From Acidobacteriota bacterium (lineage in GTDB: Bacteria > Acidobacteriota > Blastocatellia > UBA7656), in NCBI GenBank assembly GCA_016201275.1, contig JACQDB010000121.1:1-64000 (forward strand): DNA of 64,000 nucleotides, read 5' to 3'. Below the pieces are notes generated by a model. The model did not search any database. It saw nothing but the letters and a program-made list of their open reading frames with translations, and was not told the DNA's origin. The position numbers were made by a program, and so were the translations under genes. Shown here one piece after another: positions 17,392-25,066 of the stretch. How positions within the stretch are numbered: the first letter of the stretch is position 1; every line of letters begins with the position of its first letter.

Positions 17392-17724
17392 ATGAGCGAT
17401 AAGCACGAAGCACCAAATCATGGCATCACCGGGGGTGCGCCGGTGGTGGTTTATCTGCACACGCCCAGAGAAAAACTTTGGGGCTTGATTGGCGAAGTCA
17501 ATGCGGCAGGAGTTTTTATGCGCGGCATAGACTTAAACACCTTTGATGATTGGACGCAAATGCTGGCCAGAGGCGAACGCAACATCGGTTTAACTCATGT
17601 CTTCTTTCCGATGTGGCGCGTCGAGCGCATCACGCTGGATGAACGCATTGACGATATTCCCTCGCTCGCCGATAAATTTCACGAGCGTGTCGGTTTAACC
17701 CTCGAAGAATACTTCGCTAAATAG
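17392..17724 (+). CDS. Small conserved-looking cytosolic protein, unknown
   Basis: A 110-residue protein without signal or membrane segment. The ATG at 17392 is chosen with AGAGG about 11 bases upstream; an in-frame TTG at 17350 would overlap the preceding stop. The core PVVVYLHTPREKLWGLIGEV, AGVFMRGIDLNTFDDW and VFFPMWRVERITLDE looks like a small five-strand barrel, somewhat reminiscent of Sm/Hfq-like folds, but I do not recognise the family. It converges on the LolA-like gene. Confidence 0.55.
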   Translation: MSDKHEAPNHGITGGAPVVVYLHTPREKLWGLIGEVNAAGVFMRGIDLNTFDDWTQMLARGERNIGLTHVFFPMWRVERITLDERIDDIPSLADKFHERVGLTLEEYFAK

Positions 17725-17750
17725 AGCGAGCCACTTGCGCCGTGCCTTCT

Positions 17751-18719
17751 TTACGGCAGGTGTTGAAAAATCTCCGGGTCGAATTTGGTGCCGTAGGTGA
17801 ATTGCGAGATGATAACTTCCTGAACGAATTTGCCATTCTGCGACATCACTCGACGAACCGGAACCAGAGAATTCTGTATCACTTTCAAGGGCGTGTAAAA
17901 ATACGACAAGCGATATTTTACCGGCGCTTGCCCTTCGCCCATCGTCAGCGTGTATTCCAGATGTAGGATGCGATAGGTTTTGGCGCTGATCCAATAAGTG
18001 GTCTTGGTGCCATCCGGCGAAGTCATCTCTAAAACATTGCAATCCACGCCGACAACGGTTTCGGGTTTCTTCAAGTCGAGCGTGCAACCGTCCTCTTTAT
18101 AGCGCAACAGGGAAGAATAATCGTGCGTCAATTGCGCCCGAAAAGCGGCTTCGGCTTCGGGGCGCGGATTGACATATTGATTGTTTTGCGCCGACCAGAC
18201 CGACGCCCCGTTATACGAGATGATGTATTTGATGGCCTTGGCGACCCCTTGATTTTGTGCTGCTTCGGGAGTGGATAGATTCAAATCAACGCGCAGTAAA
18301 TCCTGCGTGGATTTTTCTCTGGCCGACTGACGCAACAGATAGGTGCCGTTGATGTCGCCCTGATCGGTGGCCAGTCGAATGCTGCCTTCTTCCTGAAGGT
18401 TGGCGCGTGCGGCCTGCAAAGTTGGCCTGCTGCCATAAGCGATGATGACGTATTCGGCCATGATTTCCGCAGGCGATAACTTGACCTGTTGACTGGCCTC
18501 CTGTTTCTTCTTCTCTTTTTCAATCTCTTTGGGCGAGGCCACTTTGCCGGTGTCTTTCTCTTTCAACTCCTTCTGTTCGGCCTTCTTATCTTTCGGTTCC
18601 GGCTTGGCTTCCTGCGCCGAAACCCGAACGACCGATGGCACCACCAACAAGCCGCTGAGAATGATTGCCAATAGCACCACAAATTTTTGCGCCGCTGAGA
18701 AACGAATGAACATGATCAA
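17751..18719 (-). CDS. Secreted LolA-like protein
   Basis: A 322-residue exported protein. GGAGG at 18730-18734 (minus strand) is 10 bases from a TTG at 18719 and 16 from the ATG at 18713, so the TTG start is favoured. Residues 1-37 are a signal peptide. Residues about 38-78 are a highly charged Lys/Glu linker (KPEPKDKKAEQKELKEKD). The remainder has alternating beta strands (YVVIAYG-type, TTYWISAKTYRILHLEYTL, VPVRRVMSQNGKFVQEVII) similar to the LolA/LppX half-barrel that carries lipids or lipoproteins in the periplasm. Assignment by fold pattern only. Confidence 0.55.
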   Translation of the reverse strand: MIMFIRFSAAQKFVVLLAIILSGLLVVPSVVRVSAQEAKPEPKDKKAEQKELKEKDTGKVASPKEIEKEKKKQEASQQVKLSPAEIMAEYVIIAYGSRPTLQAARANLQEEGSIRLATDQGDINGTYLLRQSAREKSTQDLLRVDLNLSTPEAAQNQGVAKAIKYIISYNGASVWSAQNNQYVNPRPEAEAAFRAQLTHDYSSLLRYKEDGCTLDLKKPETVVGVDCNVLEMTSPDGTKTTYWISAKTYRILHLEYTLTMGEGQAPVKYRLSYFYTPLKVIQNSLVPVRRVMSQNGKFVQEVIISQFTYGTKFDPEIFQHLP

Positions 18720-18862
18720 AATGCAGATTCCTCCGAAATTGCCCGGTAGTGATTGAAGCAGTCGTTCTGTGAAAATGAATTTTTACATTCAAGAAGAAAT
18801 GTCGCAAGGCGCAAAGCATGGTTGCGGTTGACGCGCTCGCCTTGAACTCTATAGGGAAGTTA

Positions 18863-18951
18863 AGAAAAAGAAGTTAGGCGTTCCACTTACAGGCGGAAGC
18901 CTTCGCCTTCTAGCGCTTTCGCCTGTAGGCGAGACTACGAAACACTTTCCT
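18863..18951. repeat. Terminal-inverted-repeat element, family C copy 1 (89 bp)
   Basis: The left end AGAAAAAGAAGTTAGGCGTT...ACAGGCG is mirrored by CGCCTGTAGGCG...ACACTTTCCT on the right, so the element folds on itself. The same end sequence recurs twice at 20254-20498. It lies upstream of the LolA-like gene, in a 400-base gap (18720-19122) otherwise without a gene. Confidence 0.55.
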
Positions 18952-19021
18952 GACTCACCCGCTTGCACCACTACCAACATTTTCTTGAAAGCGATTGCCT
19001 TGCGAACCGCTCCACAACGGT

Positions 19022-19109
19022 TTGCAAGGTAACTACGCAGCTAGAGAAATTCGCATACTCTATATCTATAGACAGGTCGCTCCAACGCAGCTACGCAGTT
19101 ATTTCGCAA
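19022..19109. repeat. Terminal-inverted-repeat element, family D (88 bp)
   Basis: TTGCAAGGTAACTACGCAGCT (19022-19042) pairs with AGCTACGCAGTTATTTCGCAA (19089-19109): 16 of 21 positions match and all five differences are transitions. It ends 13 bases before the stop of the alcohol dehydrogenase gene. Only one copy is seen here. Confidence 0.55.
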
Positions 19110-19122
19110 GCCTGATAGGCTT

Positions 19123-20139
19123 TCACAACTTGAGAACCATTCTGCCAGAAATTTTCCCGGCACGCATTTCCGCAAATATTTCGTTCACCTGTTCCAGCGG
19201 TCTAGTCTCGATCTGACATTGCAATTTGCCTTGCGCGGCCATCTCCAACACATCGCGCACGTCTTGGCGCGTGCCAACCGCCGAAGCGTAGATGTGGGCT
19301 TCGCGCCCCACCATAGCGATGGCCGGAAAAGTTAAAGGCTCGGCTGGCAAACCGACAACCGCAATCGCGCCGCCTGGTCGTAACGAATAGAAGGCCGCAT
19401 CATAGGCCGCCTTTGCCGCCGAGGTGACGATGCAGAGGTGCGCGCCGCCGAGGCTCGCCATGCGCTGAACGGTTTTTTCGGTCGTCGCATTGATGCAGTG
19501 GGTTGCGCCTAACGCTTGCGCGAAGGCTAACTTTTCATCATTGACATCAATGGCGATGACCTGGGCACCGGATGACTGAGCGATTTGTACGGCCAGATGG
19601 CCAAGTCCGCCGATGCCGAAAATCGCTACGCGTTGTCCGCTGTGAATTCGGGCTTTTTTGATGGCGCGATAAACCGTGACGCCAGCGCAAAACAGCGGCG
19701 CGGCTTCTTCAGAGGTGAGCGCGGCGGGAACTTTGATAACGTGACTGGCTTTGGCTTTCATCAATTCGGCGAACCCGCCGTCCACCGTAGCACCGGTGAT
19801 TTGTTGTTTAGGGCAGAGGTTTTCATTGCCTTCCAAACACAACTCGCAAGCCCCGCAGGCATAATGAATCCACGCCACGCCGACGCGCTCGCCAATCTCT
19901 AACTGAGTGACCGCTGCGCCTTTCTCGATGATTTGCCCGACGACTTCGTGGCCTAAAATCAAAGGCGTTTTGACAATCTTCATCATCTGCGGCCAATCGC
20001 CTTCGGCTAGATGCAAGTCGGAATGACAAACGCCGCAGGCAGCAATTTGCAGCAACACTTCATCCGCTGCCGGGGTTGGTCTGGCGCTCTCTTCGATGAC
20101 TAATGGCTCTTTGAATTGCTTGACGATGGCTGCTTTCAT
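19123..20139 (-). CDS. Zinc-dependent alcohol dehydrogenase (AdhP-like)
   Basis: A 338-residue MDR-family enzyme. GGAGG sits 4 bases before the ATG at 20139. Catalytic zinc ligands: CGVCHSDLH (Cys near 37) and LILGHEVVG (His near 61). The structural zinc site is CGACELCLEGNENLC. NAD binding: IFGIGGLGHLAVQIAQ near 170. Closest in pattern to bacterial AdhA/AdhP, which interconvert primary alcohols and aldehydes with NAD. It is flanked on both sides by inverted-repeat elements (18863-19109 and 20254-20498). Confidence 0.9.
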   Translation of the reverse strand: MKAAIVKQFKEPLVIEESARPTPAADEVLLQIAACGVCHSDLHLAEGDWPQMMKIVKTPLILGHEVVGQIIEKGAAVTQLEIGERVGVAWIHYACGACELCLEGNENLCPKQQITGATVDGGFAELMKAKASHVIKVPAALTSEEAAPLFCAGVTVYRAIKKARIHSGQRVAIFGIGGLGHLAVQIAQSSGAQVIAIDVNDEKLAFAQALGATHCINATTEKTVQRMASLGGAHLCIVTSAAKAAYDAAFYSLRPGGAIAVVGLPAEPLTFPAIAMVGREAHIYASAVGTRQDVRDVLEMAAQGKLQCQIETRPLEQVNEIFAEMRAGKISGRMVLKL

Positions 20140-20768
20140 AATTCCTCCGGTGGTCTGCAAGGCGAAAGAAGATTTTACGCGGTCTCTGAAGATCACGAAA
20201 CCAGTCGCAGTCTTTGGTACTGGACTTGAAGAAACATCTTTTCTCAAAAGCAGAGAAAAGGAGTTTAGCGTTTCGCCTTCAGACCGCCGATTGGTGTTGC
20301 CACACCTGCCTCCTGTAGGCCAATGGCGTTAAGTTGTAGCGCCGACGGTCTAGTCTGCGGCTGACAGCAGCAAGCTAAGACTTGGATTTCGTGCGCTTCT
20401 GCCACCAAGTCCGCCGCCGGCTAGACCGCCTGCGCTACAGCTATGCCGCTTAACTTCATGCCACTGGTCTGTAGGCGGAACTCTAAACATCTTTTTCTTA
20501 CCAACTGTGTAGTGGCAGAGATGCCGAGGACGTTCTCCCTGTTTCCTCCACCTGTTATTCCGAACGGTGAATCGCTACTCTCCAGACGCGGTTGATAGCC
20601 TTTGTTTATTGCGCTCATGCACCCGACAGATTCGCAAACGGTTGACGATTATAATCACCCGCCGCAGTTTTCAAAAGCTGCTTGGCATCCTTTGCCGGTT
20701 TTGTACTATAGTTTTCCTATAGCACTTTCTACCCCAAATTTTTTTATCAGTGGAATGAAGGAGGAGCC
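20140..20768. other. 629-base gap carrying family C copy 2 and the promoter region of the propeller-amidohydrolase gene
   Basis: Apart from the element at 20254-20498 no gene is visible. AT-rich bases at 20701-20745 (for example TATAGT, CTATAGC) may hold the promoter of the next gene. GGAGG at about 20760 is its ribosome binding site. Confidence 0.5.
20254..20498. repeat. Terminal-inverted-repeat element, family C copy 2 (about 245 bp)
   Basis: The left end 20254-20288 (AGAAAAGGAGTTTAGCG...CAGACCGCC) is complementary, with one small indel, to the right end 20464-20498 (CTGGTCTGTAGGCGG...CATCTTTTTCT). Inside, TTAAGTTGTAGCGCC...GGTCTAG and CTAGACCGCC...GCGCTACAG form a second, looser inverted repeat. 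Same end family as 18863-18951. Confidence 0.6.
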
Positions 20769-23700
20769 ATGCTCTTAATGCGAAAGGCGCGAAAGGTTTT
20801 TGCCGTGTGGATGATGATGGTTGTGTTTGTACCGCTGGCGGTGCTGGCGCAGGGCGACCAGAAAGCTGAAGAGAAGAAAGACGAAAAAAAAGTTGAAGAA
20901 TTGCCGCTCAAGCCGGAAGGCAAAGTCGAATTCACCACCGATGAAGGCACTTGGATGTCTCTGGATGTGTCGCCCGACGGGCAGACCATCGTCTTTGATT
21001 TGTTAGGCGACCTTTACACCTTGCCGATCAGTGGCGGCGCAGCCAAACGCATCGTCGGCGGCATGGCCTTTGAATCGCAGCCGAAATTTTCGCCGGACGG
21101 CAAAAAGCTTGCTTTTCTCAGCGACCGCAGCGGCGCGGAAAATATCTGGATTTGCAATCCCGATGGCTCTGACCCGAAACCGATTACCAAAGGCCGCCAC
21201 ACCATGTTCGTATCGCCGTCGTGGACTCCCGATGGTAATTACCTCATCGCGTCCAAATCCGACAGAGGCATAGGTACATTTCACACCTATATGTATCACA
21301 AAGATGGCGGCTCCGGCGTCAGCATCGGCACACCGCCGCCGCCGCCGCCGCAACCCGGTCAACAGGGGCCGCCGCCCGCTCCGCAACTCAACAAGATGGG
21401 CGCTGTCGCGTCGCCCGACGGACGCTATATTTATTACGCCCAGCGCAACGGGGCTTTTAATTACAATGCACAATTTCCGCTGTGGCAGATCGTCCGCTTT
21501 GACCGCGAGACCAGTGAAACCTCTACGATCACCAACGCGCAGGGCAGCGCTATGCGTCCGGTGCTGTCGCCCGATGGCAAGACCCTGGTTTATGCGACGC
21601 GCTTTGCAACCAAGACCGCTTTGCGGGTGCGCGATTTGACCACCCACGAGGAGCGTTGGTTGCTTAACGGCGTCACCCGCGACGATCAGGAATCCCGCGC
21701 CACGCGAGATGTTTTTCCGAATTACACGTTCATGCCGGATGGCAAATCGTTGCTGGTGCCGATGGATGGAAAAATCAAGCGCGTGGATTTTGCTACTGGA
21801 CAGGCGACCACCATTCCATTCACTGCAAAAGTTGAAGCGGAGACCGCGGCGCGTCTGCATTTCGATTATCGCGTTGATGAAAGCGCCAACGTCAAAGCCC
21901 GTTTGATTCGTTATCCGGCGTTGTCGCCAGACGGCAAGCGCGTAGTCTTTTCAGCCTTCAATAAACTCTATGTGATGGATTTGCCGAACGGCATGGCGAA
22001 GCGTTTGACCAATCAAAGCGCTGGCGAGTTCATGCCTTCTTGGTCGCCCGATGGCCGGACGATTGTTTTTGTTACCTGGTCCAATCAGGGCGGCAATATT
22101 TACCGCGTGTCGGCAGATGGCGGCACCCCGCAAGCCTTAACGCGCCAAGCGGCTTTCTATACCTATCCGATCTATTCGCCGGACGGCACAAAAATCGTGT
22201 TCATCACCGGCGCAGTGGATGACCATCTATATTCAGACCTGCGCGGCGAACGCGATTTTTCCTCGCCGGAAGAAGCCGCCTTGCACGGTCACGAGGCCAG
22301 CAGCGCCGCAGAAATTACTGGCGCGGGTGGTTCGACCGGATTGGACTTGCGCTACATTCCTGCCGATGGCGGCGCTTCGGTTTTCATAGCGCCAACCCAA
22401 GGCGGACGCTATCCGCATTTTTCTAATGATCCGAATCGCGTCTATCTGACTTCGTTTCAAGGGCTGGTCTCGGTGCGTTTGGATGGCTACGACAGACGCA
22501 CGCACATCAAGGTAACGGGAACCGGCGAACCGCCCAATCCGGCGAATGCCAGCGTCATAAAAATTTCGCCGGATGGCAATCGGGCGTTCGTTGATTTGCA
22601 GGGCAAACATTTTTTGCTGACCCTTCCGAAGGCCGGAAAAGAGACCGTCAATATTAGTCTGGCAAGCCCCAATTCATCGGTGCCTGTGAAGAAGATGTCT
22701 GCCGAAGGCGGTGATTTTCTCGCCTGGTCTGGCGATGGCAAAACGGTCAGTTGGTCTTGGGGAACCAAATTTTTTCGCCAGGATATTACCGCTGATAAAC
22801 CGGAGAGTTTCGATATATCGGTAGAGATGGCGAGAGCCAAACCGCAAGGCACTGTGGTGTTGAGCGGCGCGAAACTCATCACTATGAAAGGCGACGAGAT
22901 CATCGAAAAAGGCGACCTCGTCATCACCGATAATCGCATCACCGCTATCGGCGCAAAAGGCAAAGTGGCGATTCCCGCGAACGCGAAAATCATAGATGTC
23001 ACGGGCAAAACCATCACCCCCGGTTTCATAGATGTTCACGCCCATATGTGGCCGCCGCGTGAGGTGCAGCAAAATCAGGTGTGGCAATATCTGGCCAACC
23101 TCGCTTATGGCGTCACCACCACACGCGACCCACAGAGTGCCACCACAGACATTTATGCTTACGCGGATTTGGTGGAGACCGGCGAGATTCTTGGGCCGCG
23201 CATCTATACCACCGGCCCCGGCGTCTTTTCCAGTTCCGGCATAGATGACAAAGAGACGGCGCATAATTACATCAAGCGTTATAAAGAGGCGTACAAGACC
23301 AGCACCTTGAAAGAGTATGTGACTGGTGATCGCTTGACGCGGCAATGGGTAGCGATGGCTTGCAAAGAGTTCGGCATCACGCCAACCACAGAAGGGGCGC
23401 TGGATATGAAACTCGATTTGTCGCAGATGATTGATGGTTTCAGCGGCAGCGAACACGCCTTGCCGATTCAGCCCTTGTATAAAGATGTCGCGCAGTTTGT
23501 GGCGCTGACGAAGACCTTTTATACGCCGACGCTTTTGGTCGCTTACGGCGCGCCGTGGTCGGAAAATTATTTCTTCGAGACAACCGATGTGTTGCACAAT
23601 GCCAAGCTGCGTCGCTACATTCCGCGAGAGTTAATCAATGCCATGATGCGGCGTCGCGGACAGTGGTTTGCGCCCGAAGAATATGGCTTCAAAGGCATCG

Positions 23701-24080
23701 CCAAAGGCGCAGCCGATGTCGTCAAAGCCGGTGGTCGCGTCGGCATAGGCGGACACGGACAGATGCAGGGCATAGGCTATCATTGGGAAGTGTGGGCGAT
23801 GCAAGCGGGCGGAATGTCCACGCACGAGGTCTTGAAAGTGGCGACCATTTTCGGCGCGGAAGCGATAGGCTTAAACCAAGATGTTGGGTCGTTGGAAGTC
23901 GGCAAACTTGCCGACTTGGTGGTGCTGGACAAAGACCCGCTCGCCGATATACACAACACCAACACGATCAAGTGGGTGATGAAGAACGGCGAGTTGTTTG
24001 ACGGCGACACGCTGGAAGAACTCTGGCCGGTGCAGAAGAAACTGGATAAGCAATATTGGTGGGACACCGAGCCGAAATAA
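20769..24080 (+). CDS. Secreted TolB-like propeller fused to amidohydrolase
   Basis: A 1103-residue exported enzyme. Residues 1-30 are a signal peptide, then a Lys/Glu-rich linker. Residues about 60-680 contain repeated PD40/TolB blades (FSPDGKKLAFLSDRSGAENI, WSPDGRTIVFVTWSNQGGNI, YSPDGTKIVFITG). Residues about 700-1100 are a metal-dependent amidohydrolase: VTGKTITPGFIDVHAHMWPP with the HxH metal site near 757, and a C-terminal VGSLEVGKLADLVVLDKDPL strand. The usual Lys and later His/Asp ligands are less clear: GSEH near 895 and GGHGQM near 995 may supply them. Such fusions are often annotated as imidazolonepropionase-like; substrate unknown. GGAGG precedes the ATG. Confidence 0.85.
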   Translation: MLLMRKARKVFAVWMMMVVFVPLAVLAQGDQKAEEKKDEKKVEELPLKPEGKVEFTTDEGTWMSLDVSPDGQTIVFDLLGDLYTLPISGGAAKRIVGGMAFESQPKFSPDGKKLAFLSDRSGAENIWICNPDGSDPKPITKGRHTMFVSPSWTPDGNYLIASKSDRGIGTFHTYMYHKDGGSGVSIGTPPPPPPQPGQQGPPPAPQLNKMGAVASPDGRYIYYAQRNGAFNYNAQFPLWQIVRFDRETSETSTITNAQGSAMRPVLSPDGKTLVYATRFATKTALRVRDLTTHEERWLLNGVTRDDQESRATRDVFPNYTFMPDGKSLLVPMDGKIKRVDFATGQATTIPFTAKVEAETAARLHFDYRVDESANVKARLIRYPALSPDGKRVVFSAFNKLYVMDLPNGMAKRLTNQSAGEFMPSWSPDGRTIVFVTWSNQGGNIYRVSADGGTPQALTRQAAFYTYPIYSPDGTKIVFITGAVDDHLYSDLRGERDFSSPEEAALHGHEASSAAEITGAGGSTGLDLRYIPADGGASVFIAPTQGGRYPHFSNDPNRVYLTSFQGLVSVRLDGYDRRTHIKVTGTGEPPNPANASVIKISPDGNRAFVDLQGKHFLLTLPKAGKETVNISLASPNSSVPVKKMSAEGGDFLAWSGDGKTVSWSWGTKFFRQDITADKPESFDISVEMARAKPQGTVVLSGAKLITMKGDEIIEKGDLVITDNRITAIGAKGKVAIPANAKIIDVTGKTITPGFIDVHAHMWPPREVQQNQVWQYLANLAYGVTTTRDPQSATTDIYAYADLVETGEILGPRIYTTGPGVFSSSGIDDKETAHNYIKRYKEAYKTSTLKEYVTGDRLTRQWVAMACKEFGITPTTEGALDMKLDLSQMIDGFSGSEHALPIQPLYKDVAQFVALTKTFYTPTLLVAYGAPWSENYFFETTDVLHNAKLRRYIPRELINAMMRRRGQWFAPEEYGFKGIAKGAADVVKAGGRVGIGGHGQMQGIGYHWEVWAMQAGGMSTHEVLKVATIFGAEAIGLNQDVGSLEVGKLADLVVLDKDPLADIHNTNTIKWVMKNGELFDGDTLEELWPVQKKLDKQYWWDTEPK

Positions 24081-24107
24081 TATTCGGATAAGACGATTCC
24101 CTCGAGA

Positions 24108-24160
24108 AAGCGGAAAGCCTGAACATACGATTGTCATAAGTTCAGGCTTTCCGCTTATCT
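24108..24160 (+). terminator. Intrinsic terminator after the propeller-amidohydrolase gene
   Basis: A perfect 17-base stem, AAGCGGAAAGCCTGAAC (24108-24124) with its complement at 24140-24156, and a 15-base loop, followed by ATCTTTT. It lies 28 bases after the stop. Confidence 0.75.
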
Positions 24161-24306
24161 TTTCGCTGCGTTAGAAATTGGCTTCGTGGAGTTTCTTTGA
24201 GTATGCCGAGAAACGTCTTTTGAAAACGAGTGGTTTTGTGCTGCTGGCGAAGGTGCTAGAATACCAGTGTTTCACATTGTAGTTCTATGGTCATGAGGTG
24301 AAAAGT

Positions 24307-24561
24307 ATGGATGTAACGATCAGCATACCGCCAGATATTGAGGGGAAGCTTGTGGAACGCGCAAAGAGTAGTGGGTACGCTACCGAGGATTACATTACGC
24401 AACTGATCGTAAAGGATATTTCACGGAAAAGTTTGCGCGACATCTTTGCGCCGGTGCGGGAAGAGATTGCCGCCAGCGGTATATCGGAAGATGAATTAGA
24501 CGCATTGCTTGTAGAAGCGCGTGACGAAGCATTTCAAGAGAGAATGGCCAGAGGTGAATGA
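24307..24561 (+). CDS. Small antitoxin-like protein upstream of a PIN gene
   Basis: An 84-residue protein; ATG at 24307 with GAGGTG 6 bases upstream. The N-terminus VTISIPPDIEGKLVERAKSSG resembles a ribbon-helix-helix DNA-binding strand and helix, followed by an acidic tail typical of a toxin-binding region (GISEDELDALLVEARDEAFQ). It overlaps the next gene by 8 bases (GTGAATGA), as in VapBC-type operons. A -10-like TAGAAT is at 24257-24262. Family name not certain. Confidence 0.7.
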   Translation: MDVTISIPPDIEGKLVERAKSSGYATEDYITQLIVKDISRKSLRDIFAPVREEIAASGISEDELDALLVEARDEAFQERMARGE

Positions 24562-25030
24562 ACCAACTAACCGCCCGAAAGTAGTTTTTGACTGCATGAT
24601 TTTTTTGCAGGGCGTGGTGGGCAAAGAGTTCAGCCCTGCTGCTCAATGCCTTGAGTTGTTTGAGAGTGGAGCAATTGAACTGTTTGTCAGCTACGCGCTG
24701 CTCAATGAAATCAGTGATGTCTTAACCCGCCCGAAACTGCGAAACAAATTTAAAAAACTAACCCAAGAAAGAGCGAATGAACTCATTGAGGGCTTACTCG
24801 ATAGAGCCAGTATGATGGAAGTCGTGCCACGTCAATTTACCTATGAACGGGATCCCAAAGACGAGCCATATATCAACTTGGCAATCATGGCAGATGCTGC
24901 CTATCTGGTCAGCAGGGATAATGACTTATTGGCTTTGATGCAAGACACGGCTGAGGGAAGAGCGTTTCGAGCCGCCTATCCAAACATTCGAATTATGGAC
25001 CCTGTTTCCTTTCTGAAAGTGATGACATAA
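24554..25030 (+). CDS. PIN-domain ribonuclease toxin (COG1569 type)
   Basis: A 158-residue PIN protein. KVVFDCMIFLQGV holds the first acidic residue, LLNEISDVLTRPKL the second, and DPKDEPYINLAIMADAAYLV plus SRDNDLLAL the C-terminal acidic pair. This pattern matches the COG1569/PIN_3 group rather than classical VapC. GTG at 24554 overlapping the antitoxin stop is the preferred start; GTG at 24521 is possible. Probably an RNase held in check by the upstream protein; the RNA target is unknown. Confidence 0.75.
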   Translation: MNEPTNRPKVVFDCMIFLQGVVGKEFSPAAQCLELFESGAIELFVSYALLNEISDVLTRPKLRNKFKKLTQERANELIEGLLDRASMMEVVPRQFTYERDPKDEPYINLAIMADAAYLVSRDNDLLALMQDTAEGRAFRAAYPNIRIMDPVSFLKVMT

Positions 25031-25066
25031 GCCATTGTGAAGGGGAACACAAAATTTTCATATCCC

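Noticed and set aside
22674-23597. 307-codon minus-strand frame
   Set aside because: Antisense to the amidohydrolase, low-complexity basic composition, no ribosome site.
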